This document shows positions 17,153 through 26,586 of a DNA stretch of 64,000 bases, piece after piece. Within the stretch, counting starts at the first letter, position 1, and the number at the start of each line of letters is the position of its first letter. Made by a program: the position numbers and the translations under genes. This DNA comes from Chryseobacterium sp. RU37D. Lineage in GTDB: Bacteria > Bacteroidota > Bacteroidia > Flavobacteriales > Weeksellaceae. The stretch spans positions 78,227-142,226 of the forward strand of contig NZ_FTMM01000006.1 of the NCBI RefSeq assembly GCF_900156075.1, given 5' to 3'. The notes under the pieces were generated by a model. It ran no database searches. It was not told the DNA's origin and saw nothing but the letters and a program-made list of their open reading frames with translations.

Positions 17153-19534
17153 TTATTTATTATTAAAATCTATATCTTCTCCTGTATTCAGATTTTCGTT
17201 GATATTTTCTTCTTTTTTACCGGAATTGTTCCTAGGTACTGTTGGTTCTACGCGTTTTGGATTTTTAATTTCATCGATTGTTTGTAAACCTCCATCATCT
17301 CCGTAGCCTGATCCAATTCCTTTAAGATCCGAGCATCCGTCTTTCCATCCTGATGGTTTTACAAATTTATCATCAGGTGATATTCCTAGCGTTTTATCTG
17401 CCCATACCTTTTTCATAAAGATTGCCCAGATTGGTAATGCCATTTTTGCCCCCTGGCCTTCACCGGTTCCGAAGAAGTGGGTAGCTCTGTCTTCCCATCC
17501 AACCCAGGCTCCAGTTGCCAGTTTTGGAGTGATTCCCATAAACCAACCATCCGAGTTGTTCTGGGTAGTACCTGTTTTTCCAGCAATTTCCACATCTTTA
17601 GAAATTCCTTTTCTGCCTAATTCCCCGGATGCGGTACCATATTGTGCAACACCTTTCATTAATTCGATCATGGTGTAGGCATAGATTGGGTTCATTACTT
17701 CTTTTGGTTCTACATTTACCTCTTTGATAACTCTACCGTTGGCATCTTCAATTCTCCAGATCATTTCAGGCTTATTGTAGTTACCATAGTTAGCAAAAGT
17801 ACTGTATGCTCCCAACATCTCATAGATAGTAATGTCTGATGAACCTAGAGCAATCGTATTATTTCTCGGAATATCTTCTGTAACTCCAAGATCTCTTGCT
17901 GTCTGGATAACGGCATCCACACCAGTCATTTCTATAAGCCTTGCTGCAACAGGGTTTTGAGAGTGTGCTAAAGCATCTTTTAAAGTAAGCATTCCTCCTC
18001 TTCCGGGAACATGCCATCCTTTATGATCATAAGTTCCGTTTGAAACGGCAGAACAAGGGGTCATTCCTAATTTCATAATTGCAGTAGCATATACGAAAGG
18101 TTTGAAGGTTGAGCCTACCTGCCTTTTTCCTTGTTTAATATGGTCGTATTGGAAGTGCTGCCAGTCGATACCGCCGACCCATGCTTTAATTTCACCCGTT
18201 CCCGGAACCATAGACATTAAACCTGCCTGTGCAATTTGTTTGTGATATCTTATAGAATCCCAGGGAGACATTTCTACTTCCTCTTCTCCAGCCCAGGTAA
18301 AACGGGATGTCTTAGTAGGCTTTTTGAATTCCAACATAATAGAATCTTCAGAAACTCCAGCCCTTTTCAATTGTTTGTAACGGCCGGTTCTCTTCATGGC
18401 CTGAACCATTACGCTATTAATTTGTTTATCGGTTAAGTAATAGAAGGGTCTGTTTTTTCTGCCTCTTTGCTCGGCATCAAATCTTTTTTGCAGATCTGTC
18501 AAGTGTTCTCTTATTGCTTCTTCTGCATATTTCTGCATTTTGGAATCAAGAGTGACATATATTTTTAAACCGTCCTTGTAAAGGTTTAATTTTTTACCGT
18601 TTTCTTTTTCGTAATCTTTAAGATAATTATCGATTTCCTTTTTTAGATAGAACTTATAATATGCAGAATAATCATCATTAATATTCTTAATTGGGTGATA
18701 ATCCAAAGTAATAGGTGTTTCTGCAGCTTTATCAAAAGTAGCCTGATCAATGTATCCTGTCTTAAGCATTTGATCCAACACAACGTTCCTTCTTGCTTTT
18801 GCTTTTTCAGGGTTTCTCATTGGATTATTCTTTACCGGATTTTCCAGCATTGCAACAAACATTGCCGCTTCAGGTAGGGTAAGCTCAGAAGTTTTTTTGT
18901 TAAAATAAACCCTTGAGGCCATTTCAATACCGTTAGCATTATATAAGAAGTCAAATTTGTTGAAATATAAAGTAACTATCTCTTCTTTCGTATATCTTTT
19001 TTCAAGACTTACGGCTACGACCCATTCTTTTAGTTTTTGAAATGCTCTCTGTAATTTATTTTGAGATGCTCCTCCTGTGAAAAGTAATTTTGCAAGCTGC
19101 TGAGTGATTGTAGAACCACCCCCTCGTCCTCCTCCGTAAACAACTGCTCTGGCAACGGATTGTAAATCGATCCCAGAATGCTCTTTAAAGCGTTCATCTT
19201 CTTTAGCCTGCAAAGCGTAAACAAGATAAGGAGGAAGGTCTTTATAGATAACCGGCTGTGTTTTTTCTTTTTCAAACTTACCTAATAGGACGCCGTCTGA
19301 AGAGTAGATTTCAGAGGCGACATAAATATCCGGATTTTCAAGCTCTTTCACATCAGGCATTTCTCCAAGAAAACCTTGAGAAACAGCAAAGAAAAGCCCT
19401 GAAATTCCTAAGATAATAGCAATAAGACCAATCCAGATGAAACTTATCCATTTTTTCCAAGCGGTATTTTTCTTTTTGGGAGGAAGAGGAAAAGTTTTCC
19501 CTTTATTTCCTGTGTTTTGTTTGTTTTCTTCCAT
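17153..19534 (-). CDS. Penicillin-binding protein 1A, bifunctional transglycosylase/transpeptidase
   Basis: 793 residues. A cytoplasmic proline/lysine-rich tail precedes one transmembrane helix (about 29-50). The GT51 domain follows, with EDERFKEHSGID and GGSTITQQLAK. The transpeptidase has STFK (active Ser), SQN and KTGT motifs in order. The protein polymerises and cross-links peptidoglycan at the inner membrane. The C-terminal tail is Asn/Glu-rich and low in complexity. The start is 6 bases past the gldH stop, so cell-wall synthesis and GldH are co-transcribed. Confidence 0.95.
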   Translation of the reverse strand: MEENKQNTGNKGKTFPLPPKKKNTAWKKWISFIWIGLIAIILGISGLFFAVSQGFLGEMPDVKELENPDIYVASEIYSSDGVLLGKFEKEKTQPVIYKDLPPYLVYALQAKEDERFKEHSGIDLQSVARAVVYGGGRGGGSTITQQLAKLLFTGGASQNKLQRAFQKLKEWVVAVSLEKRYTKEEIVTLYFNKFDFLYNANGIEMASRVYFNKKTSELTLPEAAMFVAMLENPVKNNPMRNPEKAKARRNVVLDQMLKTGYIDQATFDKAAETPITLDYHPIKNINDDYSAYYKFYLKKEIDNYLKDYEKENGKKLNLYKDGLKIYVTLDSKMQKYAEEAIREHLTDLQKRFDAEQRGRKNRPFYYLTDKQINSVMVQAMKRTGRYKQLKRAGVSEDSIMLEFKKPTKTSRFTWAGEEEVEMSPWDSIRYHKQIAQAGLMSMVPGTGEIKAWVGGIDWQHFQYDHIKQGKRQVGSTFKPFVYATAIMKLGMTPCSAVSNGTYDHKGWHVPGRGGMLTLKDALAHSQNPVAARLIEMTGVDAVIQTARDLGVTEDIPRNNTIALGSSDITIYEMLGAYSTFANYGNYNKPEMIWRIEDANGRVIKEVNVEPKEVMNPIYAYTMIELMKGVAQYGTASGELGRKGISKDVEIAGKTGTTQNNSDGWFMGITPKLATGAWVGWEDRATHFFGTGEGQGAKMALPIWAIFMKKVWADKTLGISPDDKFVKPSGWKDGCSDLKGIGSGYGDDGGLQTIDEIKNPKRVEPTVPRNNSGKKEENINENLNTGEDIDFNNK

Positions 19535-19540
19535 TTATGA

Positions 19541-20005
19541 TTACGGTTTAGCCGTTTCAATTTTTACTCCAATGTCCTCAATTCCCGGAAGGTTGTCGTT
19601 TCTCATCGCCTGTTTTACACCGATTTCGTATTTACCTTTTGCCAGAAATCTATAGTTCAGCTTATACTGAAATAAAGTTTCCTTCGTGTCACCAAATCCT
19701 GTACCAAGCCATTCACCGTTGGGTTTTGCCAGTACGTAGTTTAACGTATCCGTTTGCTTTTTCTTACTTTGAAGGTTGGTAAAACTTACAATAAACCTTA
19801 TATTACTATAAGGATATTCATTGTTATTTCTTACAACAAATATAATATTTTTAGGATTTTGCGAATCTGAAATTTCAAGATTAAATTTTTGTTCACTTTT
19901 CTTATTCCATTTATTATCAACGGAATTCATGATAACTTCTCCTTCTGAAGAAGAGTTGCAGCTTAAGAAAAGGATAAGACTAAATAATCCTAAAATTTTA
20001 CGCAT
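19541..20005 (-). CDS. gldH: Gliding motility lipoprotein GldH
   Basis: 154 residues with a lipoprotein signal (MRKILGLFSLILFLSC, Cys 16). GldH is an envelope lipoprotein needed for gliding and the linked type IX secretion machinery in flavobacteria. The family pattern is present: NKWNK near the start, YPYSNIRFIV in the middle and GEWLGTGFGDTKETLFQYK toward the end. It overlaps the end of ricT by 8 bases and precedes PBP1A by 6. With a T9SS cargo at 14610, this supports an active type IX system. Confidence 0.92.
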   Translation of the reverse strand: MRKILGLFSLILFLSCNSSSEGEVIMNSVDNKWNKKSEQKFNLEISDSQNPKNIIFVVRNNNEYPYSNIRFIVSFTNLQSKKKQTDTLNYVLAKPNGEWLGTGFGDTKETLFQYKLNYRFLAKGKYEIGVKQAMRNDNLPGIEDIGVKIETAKP

Positions 20006-21356
20006 TGTTGTCTTTTTTTGGAGGAAATTTTTTTTTGAATTTTTTCTTGTTCGGGATAGGTTTTTTTTCAGCGGCAGGACCTGTTGCAGCGTCTACTTTT
20101 TCCAGCTGGGGCTTTTGAGGCTTTTGCTGCCTGTCCTGTTTCTGAGGTATTTCATTTTTTTCGGAATGGTCTTGTCTTTCAGGCCTGTTGTAGTTTTTCT
20201 TCTGGCCTTGCTGATTTTGATTGTTATTAGACCTGTTTTGATTTTTATTCTTGTTATTTCCTCTGTTTTTCTTCTCGAAACGGTCTACATTATTTTCTTG
20301 AATAAGGTCAATACTTGTAAACGGAGCATCCGGCTGTTTCAGATCTTCAAGGGGAAGGGTTTTTTCGCCGCGTTTGTTTTTTGAGATTAATTTTTTAACC
20401 AGATCAATATCAAAATCGTACCATGCGATAGAATTTTCTACATAGGCAAACCACATTTTCTTTTTGAAAACGTCGATTTTAATGCAGAAGGCTTTTCCTT
20501 TTTCCGTATCTAATGTTGTTGAAGAAGAAGGGAAATGGCTTAATGTATCAAGATAACTGTCTAATTCATAATTAAGACAACATTTAAGCTTACCGCACTG
20601 TCCTGCCAGCTTTTGAGGGTTGATGCTCAATTGCTGATATCTTGCGACATTGGTATTTACAGACCTGAAATCTGTCAGCCATGTCGAACAGCATAGTTCT
20701 CTTCCACAAGACCCGATTCCACCTACTTTTGCGGCTTCCTGTCTGAAACCAATTTGTTTCATATCGATTTTTGTACGGAAAGCACCAGCATAATCTTTAA
20801 TTAACTGCCGGAAATCTATACGGTTATCTGCGGTATAATAAAACGTAACTTTTGAAGCATCTCCCTGATATTCTACATCTGTGATCTTCATCTCAAGACC
20901 CAGCCTGTGAGCTATTTTTCGAGCTTCTATCTTTACGCCGTCTTCTTTTTTTCTTGCTTCCTGCCATACTTCCAGATCTTTCTGGTTGGCTTGTCTGTAT
21001 ATTTTAAGGGCAGATTCTTCAGAAAATTTTTTCTTTTTCATCTGAATTTTTACCAATTCTCCGGTGAGACTTACCACACCTACATCGTGTCCGGGACTTG
21101 ATTCTACAGTGACTACACTACCTATGTGTAATGGAATATTATTTATATTCTTATAAAACGATTTTCTGTCATTTTTAAATCTAACTTCTACATAATCACA
21201 CCTGTTCGGTGTGGGGTTGTTGATGTTAGAAAGCCAGTCAAAAACACTTAATTTATAACTATTACCACAGGTATTTACATTTTCACAGCCATTCGCGGTC
21301 TTCTTTGGTCCGCAGGAATGTGTAGAATCGCCGGATGTTTTACATCCACAACTCAT
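19998..21356 (-). CDS. ricT: RicT/PSP1-domain regulatory protein
   Basis: 452 residues. The Cys-rich N-terminus (CGCKTSGDSTHSC) and the central PSP1 domain, with CGRELCCSTWLTDF and AGQCGKLKCCLNYE, match the RicT/YaaT family. In Bacillus that protein belongs to a complex controlling RNA processing, and in Bacteroidota its role is open. The last 120 residues are a basic, Asn/Gln/Lys-rich disordered tail. It is first in the ricT-gldH-PBP1A cluster, with a TAAATTTG box at 21377-21384. Confidence 0.88.
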   Translation of the reverse strand: MSCGCKTSGDSTHSCGPKKTANGCENVNTCGNSYKLSVFDWLSNINNPTPNRCDYVEVRFKNDRKSFYKNINNIPLHIGSVVTVESSPGHDVGVVSLTGELVKIQMKKKKFSEESALKIYRQANQKDLEVWQEARKKEDGVKIEARKIAHRLGLEMKITDVEYQGDASKVTFYYTADNRIDFRQLIKDYAGAFRTKIDMKQIGFRQEAAKVGGIGSCGRELCCSTWLTDFRSVNTNVARYQQLSINPQKLAGQCGKLKCCLNYELDSYLDTLSHFPSSSTTLDTEKGKAFCIKIDVFKKKMWFAYVENSIAWYDFDIDLVKKLISKNKRGEKTLPLEDLKQPDAPFTSIDLIQENNVDRFEKKNRGNNKNKNQNRSNNNQNQQGQKKNYNRPERQDHSEKNEIPQKQDRQQKPQKPQLEKVDAATGPAAEKKPIPNKKKFKKKFPPKKDNNA

Positions 21357-21376
21357 ATATTATATATTTAATCTTG

Positions 21377-21384
21377 CAAATTTA
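21377..21384 (-). promoter_or_regulatory. -7 box for ricT-gldH-PBP1A
   Basis: TAAATTTG on the minus strand, 20 bases upstream of the ricT ATG. No -33 TTG is seen at the expected spacing. Confidence 0.5.
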
Positions 21385-21603
21385 TGATTTTTATCTTTAA
21401 GTGGTCTAAAATAATCAAATAATAAGAAATTGAGATGTTTAAGGTTAAACAAATTTTAATATTTAATCATTTAAACTTCTTAAAGACTTAATAGACATTA
21501 TTTTAAGGTTTTTTCTTGGGCAAATGTTATTTCAAACATAGTTTTCTTTGTTTATATTGTTTAAAAATTTATGATTTATTAACAGGTATAACCAAAATAA
21601 TTT

Positions 21604-21611
21604 TATATTTG
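21604..21611 (+). promoter_or_regulatory. -7 box for the FadL-type porin operon
   Basis: TATATTTG, 18 bases before the ATG at 21630. The -33 element is not obvious. Confidence 0.5.
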
Positions 21612-21629
21612 ATACTATAATAATAGTCT

Positions 21630-22865
21630 ATGAAAAAAATTTTAGTATCAACTGCATTATTGACAGGGGTTTTATCTTACGCAGGAGGCTTCAGAGTATC
21701 TCTCCAAGGGGTGAAACAATTGGCAATGGCTCACACGAGTGCACATGCTGAAGATGCAAGTGTGGCTTTCTTTAACCCTGCAGGTATGTCATTTATTCCT
21801 TCGAAACTAAGCGTCGTTGCAGGAGGATTTGGAGCAAGTAACAAAATTACTTTTCAAAATTTGAATACTTTACAGAGTACAGAAACTGATAATCCGGTGG
21901 GAACTCCTATTTATGCAGCCATTGCTTACAAAGCGACAGATAAATTGTCGGTAGGATTCAGCTTTTCAACACCTTTCGGAAGTACTATTGAATGGCCAAA
22001 CGATTGGGAAGGAAAAGAAATGGTTCAAAAACTTGAGCTGAAAAGCTACTATTTCCAGCCTATGGTTTCCTATAAATTTAATGACTGGTTTGCTTTTGGG
22101 GCAAGCTATATCTATGCAAGAGGAAAAGTAAACTGGGACAAAGCTATTACTCAATTCGGAGGGCAGCTTAATCTTGATAGCAAGGCGAGCGGGCATGGTT
22201 ACGGCTTCGGTTTTTATTTCAGACCTGACCCAAAACTGGATGTGAGTATCGCTTACCGTTCTCCTATTGATATGAAAGCTAAAGACGGAAAAGCTACCTT
22301 CCAGTTCCCTTCAGCCTCTATTTATCCTTTGTTGGGGCTAGATACAAGCGGGAAAGACGGTTTTTCCGCAACTTTACCTTTGGTTGAAGAATATACAATC
22401 GGTTTAACGTATAAAATAACTCCAAAATGGTTGGTTTCAGCTGACTTCAACTATCACGGATGGGAAAGGTACAGTAAGCTGACCCTTGATTTTGCTAATG
22501 CTCCTGTTGGAAATCAACCATCAGATCCTACAATTTCTGTTTCTCCTAAAAATTTCAGAAACTCCAAAACATTCAGATTGGGAACTCAATATGCTTTCTC
22601 TAATATGATCTACGGACGTTTAGGGGCTTATTATGATGAATCCCCATATTCTGATGAAAACTTTATTCCTGAGACCCCTTCATTCAATACATACGTCGTA
22701 ACCGGCGGGGTTGGATTTAAATTAAAACAATTCGGAGTGGACGTTGCAGGAGGATATGCAATGCCTCAGGCCAGAGATGTGAAGAATGCAGGGCTTGGTT
22801 TCTATGGGCAGGCTAAGGCAACAGCATTCTATCTAGGTTTAGGATTATCTTATAACCCTTTTTAA
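21630..22865 (+). CDS. OmpP1/FadL family outer-membrane channel
   Basis: 411 residues. After a signal peptide (about 1-18), the mature start GGFRVSLQGVKQLAMAHTSAHAEDASVAFFNPAG matches the family in arrangement: the N-terminal hatch followed by the NPAGM motif. Amphipathic strands alternate through to a terminal Phe, as expected for a beta-barrel. FadL-type barrels move hydrophobic compounds such as fatty acids or aromatics across the outer membrane. It is followed after 10 bases by an SGNH lipoprotein, probably in one operon. The substrate cannot be told from sequence. Confidence 0.9.
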   Translation: MKKILVSTALLTGVLSYAGGFRVSLQGVKQLAMAHTSAHAEDASVAFFNPAGMSFIPSKLSVVAGGFGASNKITFQNLNTLQSTETDNPVGTPIYAAIAYKATDKLSVGFSFSTPFGSTIEWPNDWEGKEMVQKLELKSYYFQPMVSYKFNDWFAFGASYIYARGKVNWDKAITQFGGQLNLDSKASGHGYGFGFYFRPDPKLDVSIAYRSPIDMKAKDGKATFQFPSASIYPLLGLDTSGKDGFSATLPLVEEYTIGLTYKITPKWLVSADFNYHGWERYSKLTLDFANAPVGNQPSDPTISVSPKNFRNSKTFRLGTQYAFSNMIYGRLGAYYDESPYSDENFIPETPSFNTYVVTGGVGFKLKQFGVDVAGGYAMPQARDVKNAGLGFYGQAKATAFYLGLGLSYNPF

Positions 22866-22875
22866 TTGACAGACT

Positions 22876-24435
22876 ATGAAAAAAATTATAATTTCTACAT
22901 TCGCTATTTCCGCACTACTTTTTACCACGAGCTGCGAGGATGATTTTGATACAGATGTGAAAGATATTGTCGTGACTTCAGGGGAAGCGAACTTTTCCAA
23001 ATATGTTGCGTTAGGAAATTCTCTTACTTCAGGGTATAGAGACGGTGCTTTATATTCTGACGGACAAAATGAATCTTATCCTTCAATGATTGCTAATCAA
23101 ATGAAGCTTGCAGGAGGTGGAGATTTTAAGCAACCTTTAATGCCGAACAATATCGGAGGGTTCAACAATCTTCCTGGTTTTGCTGGAAAACTTACTCTCC
23201 AAGTGGTTAATGGATCATTAACTCCCGTTCCAAGCACGCCGGGAGGTGCTTTGGATAATGTGTCCGCAGGAAGGCCTTATCAGAATATGGGTGTGCCGGG
23301 AGCAAAATCTTATCATTTGGTAGCTCCAGGATATGGAAACATGGCTGGGCTTGCAACAGGAACTGCGAATCCTTATTTTGTAAGGTTTGCTTCATCCGCA
23401 ACTACTTCTGTTCTGGCTGATGCAATGTCTCAGACTCCTACATTTTTCTCTCTTTGGATAGGTAGCAATGATGTATTATTATATGCAACAAGCGGAGGAA
23501 CAAACTCTACAACTGTAGGGGGCGTTACAACTTATACGGCAGCAACAGTTCAAACAGGAAATACAAACCCAGCAACCTATAAATCAAATGATATTTCTGA
23601 TCCAAATGTTGTAGCAGGTTCTGTAAAAGCTGTTTTAGATGGACTTAAAAGTGTAGGGACAACCAAAGGTGTTATTGCAAACGTACCATATGTTACTTCA
23701 ATTCCTTACTTTACAACGGTTCCTTATAATCCTCTTACTCCTGCGGCATTGGGAGCAAATCTTACAACACTTAATCAAAGTTTATACGGGCCTTTGAAGC
23801 AGGCACTTACTGCTTTTGGAGCTGGAGACAGAATTAATCTGCTTTCTGCAACCTCTAATAATCCTGTTTTAATTAAAGACGAATCTCTTACAAATCTTTC
23901 AGCACAGCTTACTGCTGCATTGACACCTTCTTTAGGATTGCCTACAGCTACAGCTTTCGGACAGATTTTCGGACAGGCAAGACAGGCTACCTCGGAGGAT
24001 TATATCCTTCTTACGTCAAGCTCGGTGATTGCGAGTACGGCTCCGGGAGCACCTGTTCCAGTGAATGTTTACGGAATTTCTTATCCGTTACAAAATCAGC
24101 ATGTCTTAACAAAAACCGAAGCAGCTTATGTAAAAACTGCTATCGATGCTTACAACGGCTCGATAAAAACACTTGCAGATACATACGGGCTGGCTTTTGT
24201 GGATGCTAATGCTAAAATGGTTGAGCTGAACAGTACATCAGGGATCACTTTTGACGGTGTAAAATACACTGCTAAGTTCGTAAGCGGTGGTGCTTTCTCT
24301 CTTGATGGGGTTCACCTTACCGGAAGAGGCTACGCTATTGTTGCTAATGAATTTATTAAAGCAATTAATATGAAATATAAGTCTACACTTCCACAGGTAG
24401 ACGCCAATAAATATTCCGGGGTAAAATTCCCTTAA
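22876..24435 (+). CDS. SGNH/GDSL-family esterase lipoprotein
   Basis: 519 residues with a lipoprotein signal (Cys at residue 20, FTTSCEDD). Block I is YVALGNSLTSGY with the nucleophile Ser. The Gly/Asn blocks include WIGSNDVL, and the Asp-His pair lies in LDGVHLTGRGY near the C-terminus. It is probably an outer-membrane-anchored esterase or lipase. Co-transcription with the FadL-type channel suggests ester cleavage coupled to uptake of hydrophobic products, which is an inference. A strong terminator follows. Confidence 0.88.
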   Translation: MKKIIISTFAISALLFTTSCEDDFDTDVKDIVVTSGEANFSKYVALGNSLTSGYRDGALYSDGQNESYPSMIANQMKLAGGGDFKQPLMPNNIGGFNNLPGFAGKLTLQVVNGSLTPVPSTPGGALDNVSAGRPYQNMGVPGAKSYHLVAPGYGNMAGLATGTANPYFVRFASSATTSVLADAMSQTPTFFSLWIGSNDVLLYATSGGTNSTTVGGVTTYTAATVQTGNTNPATYKSNDISDPNVVAGSVKAVLDGLKSVGTTKGVIANVPYVTSIPYFTTVPYNPLTPAALGANLTTLNQSLYGPLKQALTAFGAGDRINLLSATSNNPVLIKDESLTNLSAQLTAALTPSLGLPTATAFGQIFGQARQATSEDYILLTSSSVIASTAPGAPVPVNVYGISYPLQNQHVLTKTEAAYVKTAIDAYNGSIKTLADTYGLAFVDANAKMVELNSTSGITFDGVKYTAKFVSGGAFSLDGVHLTGRGYAIVANEFIKAINMKYKSTLPQVDANKYSGVKFP

Positions 24436-24461
24436 TATTTAGATAAATAAAAACTTACAGG

Positions 24462-24491
24462 CCACAAGACTAATTCTTGTGGTTTTTTTTT
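24462..24491 (+). terminator. Terminator of the FadL-SGNH operon
   Basis: A perfect 8-bp stem CCACAAGA/TCTTGTGG with a 5-base loop and a run of eight or more T. Confidence 0.95.
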
Positions 24492-24498
24492 AAATTTG
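24491..24498 (+). promoter_or_regulatory. -7 box for prs
   Basis: TAAATTTG directly after the preceding terminator T-run, 21 bases before the prs ATG. Confidence 0.5.
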
Positions 24499-24519
24499 CA
24501 CAATCTTTAAAAAGTTAAA

Positions 24520-25458
24520 ATGGCCGATCAATTAAGTTATCTATTTTGTACAAGGACGAGTAAGGACTTGGCAGAGAAAATTGCCCAGTATTATGGGAAA
24601 GAATTAGGAAAAATCAACTTTCAGGAGTTCAGCGATGGCGAATTTGAGCCAGTTCTTGATGAGTCTGTAAGGGGAGGAAGAGTTTTCCTGATTGGATCTA
24701 CATTCCCTCCGGCAGACAATCTTTTAGAGCTTCTGTTAATGATTGATGCTGCGAAAAGAGCTTCTGCTAAAAGCATTACAGTAGTACTTCCTTATTTCGG
24801 GCTTGCAAGACAAGACAGAAAAGACAAGCCAAGAGCACCAATCGGTGCCAAATTGGTTGCCAATCTTTTAACGGCAGCGGGAGCGACAAGAATCATGACC
24901 ATGGACCTTCATGCAGACCAGATTCAGGGATTCTTTGAAATCCCGGTAGACCATTTGTATGCTTCTTCCATCTTCGTTGATTATATCAGAAATCTTAATC
25001 TGGACAATCTTACCATTGCCTCTCCGGACATGGGAGGTGCAAAAAGAGCAAAAAACTATGCAGGACATCTTGGTGCAGAAGTTGTAATTGCCTATAAAGA
25101 AAGAAAAAAAGCAAACGTAGTAGAAGAAATGTTCCTTATTGGAGATGTAGAAGGTAAAAACGTTATCCTTATTGATGACATGATTGATACGGCAGGGACT
25201 CTTTGCAAAGCTGCAGATATCTTAATGGAAAAAGGAGCTATGACGGTAAGAGCAATGGCAACCCACGGGGTGCTTTCAGGGAAGGCTTATGAGAATATTG
25301 AAAACTCAAAATTATTGGAAGTTATTGTAACTGACTCAATCCCTGTAAAAAATAATTTGTCATCTAAAATAAAAGTGCTATCTTGCGCCCCATTATTTGC
25401 AGACGTTATGAAGATGGTTCACGAGCATCAGTCAATTAGTAGCAAGTTTGTTATTTAA
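24520..25458 (+). CDS. prs: Ribose-phosphate pyrophosphokinase (PRPP synthase)
   Basis: 312 residues, class I PRPP synthase. It makes PRPP from ribose 5-phosphate and ATP for nucleotide, His and Trp synthesis. The motifs are complete: the ATP-loop region FSDGEFEPVLDESVRG, the catalytic LARQDRKDKPRAPI, the metal-binding MDLHADQIQGFF and the PRPP loop VILIDDMIDTAGT. It is followed 55 bases later by rplY, a pairing seen in other bacteria. Confidence 0.97.
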   Translation: MADQLSYLFCTRTSKDLAEKIAQYYGKELGKINFQEFSDGEFEPVLDESVRGGRVFLIGSTFPPADNLLELLLMIDAAKRASAKSITVVLPYFGLARQDRKDKPRAPIGAKLVANLLTAAGATRIMTMDLHADQIQGFFEIPVDHLYASSIFVDYIRNLNLDNLTIASPDMGGAKRAKNYAGHLGAEVVIAYKERKKANVVEEMFLIGDVEGKNVILIDDMIDTAGTLCKAADILMEKGAMTVRAMATHGVLSGKAYENIENSKLLEVIVTDSIPVKNNLSSKIKVLSCAPLFADVMKMVHEHQSISSKFVI

Positions 25459-25513
25459 TTGATATTCAAAAGTTTGCGGGTTTAATTTGAAACAAAATTT
25501 TAAATTTTTATAA

Positions 25514-26155
25514 ATGAAATCTATTACAATTCAAGGTACAAAAAGAGAAAGCGTGGGCAAAAAGTCTACAAAAGCTTTACGTGATGCTGAATTAGTTCCT
25601 TGTGTTGTTTACGGAGGTGGCGAACCATTGAACTTCTCTGCAGAAGAGAAAGCATTCAAAGGGTTGGTATACACTCCTGAAGCACACACGGTATCTATTG
25701 AGGTTGAGGGTCAAACAATTCCGGCTGTTCTTCAGGATATTCAGTTTCACCCGATTACAGACAAAATTCTTCACGTTGATTTCTATCAGTTAGCTGACGA
25801 TAAGCCAGTTATCATGGAAGTTCCTGTAAGAATCACTGGTCGTTCTAAAGGGGTTGTTGCTGGTGGTGTTTTACGTCAGTCTTTCAGAAAATTGAAAGTA
25901 AAAGCTATCCCGGCTAATTTACCAGACGAGATCGTTGTAGATGTTACTCCATTAAGAATCGGTAACAAACTTTACATTGGTGCTATCAAAACTGAAGGAT
26001 ATTCTTTTATGCACCCTGACAACGCAGTAGTAGTTGCTGTTAAGATGTCTAGAAATGCAATGAAAGGGGGTGCAGCAGCTCAGGATGATGAGGATGAAGA
26101 AGAAGTTGCAACTGAAGGAACAGCTCCTGAAGCAGCAGAAACTGCAGCAGAATAA
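25514..26155 (+). CDS. rplY: 50S ribosomal protein L25/CTC family
   Basis: 213 residues, the long CTC form. An N-terminal L25 domain ([20 protein letters not shown] ... [11 protein letters not shown]) is followed by the beta TL5 domain (about 95-185). The acidic C-terminal tail, rich in Asp, Glu and Ala, is common in this family. It binds 5S rRNA. A terminator follows 24 bases after the stop. Confidence 0.95.
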   Translation: MKSITIQGTKRESVGKKSTKALRDAELVPCVVYGGGEPLNFSAEEKAFKGLVYTPEAHTVSIEVEGQTIPAVLQDIQFHPITDKILHVDFYQLADDKPVIMEVPVRITGRSKGVVAGGVLRQSFRKLKVKAIPANLPDEIVVDVTPLRIGNKLYIGAIKTEGYSFMHPDNAVVVAVKMSRNAMKGGAAAQDDEDEEEVATEGTAPEAAETAAE

Positions 26156-26179
26156 GAATTACGTATTTAAAAATACCGA

Positions 26180-26206
26180 AACCTGTCAATTTTTGGCAGG
26201 TTTTTT
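26180..26206 (+). terminator. Terminator of prs-rplY
   Basis: AACCTGTC pairs with GGCAGGTT (one G-U) across AATTTTT, followed by TTTT. Confidence 0.9.
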
Positions 26207-26537
26207 CTGTTTAAAAATAGAAAAAGAATTAAAATCTTCGTGATCGTTTATAAATAAAACGGCTTTGTGAGGCTAAAAACATAAAGTAATCAAAAAAACT
26301 TCGTGATCATTGTGTTCAAATTTTTTTAAATTATAAAAGGTTTCGACAAACTCAACCTGACACCGTCAAATCATACATTTAGTATTAGATTTGTCAGTCT
26401 GAGCCTGTCGAAGACTGCATTAAAATTATCCATTCCTAACGATCTTTTAACATCAAACGCATAAAAGTATATTTCACATCGAATCTTTCTATCAACCAAC
26501 AACAATCAACTCTCGATCACAATCCGAAAAAAAGCTG
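26207..26537. other. Long intergenic region without genes, holding dispersed repeats
   Basis: No credible ORF. It contains two copies of a CTTCGTGATC motif (26236-26245 and 26299-26308) about 60 bases apart, a REP-like inverted repeat (26339-26420), and an AT-rich approach to the sufS promoter. Confidence 0.6.
26339..26420. repeat. REP-like imperfect inverted repeat, copy 2
   Basis: Left arm TTTCGACAAACTCA (26341-26354) and right arm CTGAGCCTGTCGAAG (26399-26413), with the central TAGTATTAG shared with the element at 914-1005. Confidence 0.75.
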
Positions 26538-26545
26538 TAAATTTG
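26538..26545 (+). promoter_or_regulatory. -7 box for sufS
   Basis: TAAATTTG, 41 bases before the sufS ATG. No -33 TTG at proper spacing. Confidence 0.45.
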
Positions 26546-26586
26546 AAGAGTTCTAAATAAGAACGTTTAATTTTAAAATTTAATAA

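Noticed and set aside
19821..20384. 187-codon plus-strand ORF opposite gldH and ricT
   Set aside because: Hydrophobic only because it is the complement of the Lys/Asn-rich RicT tail; no start context.
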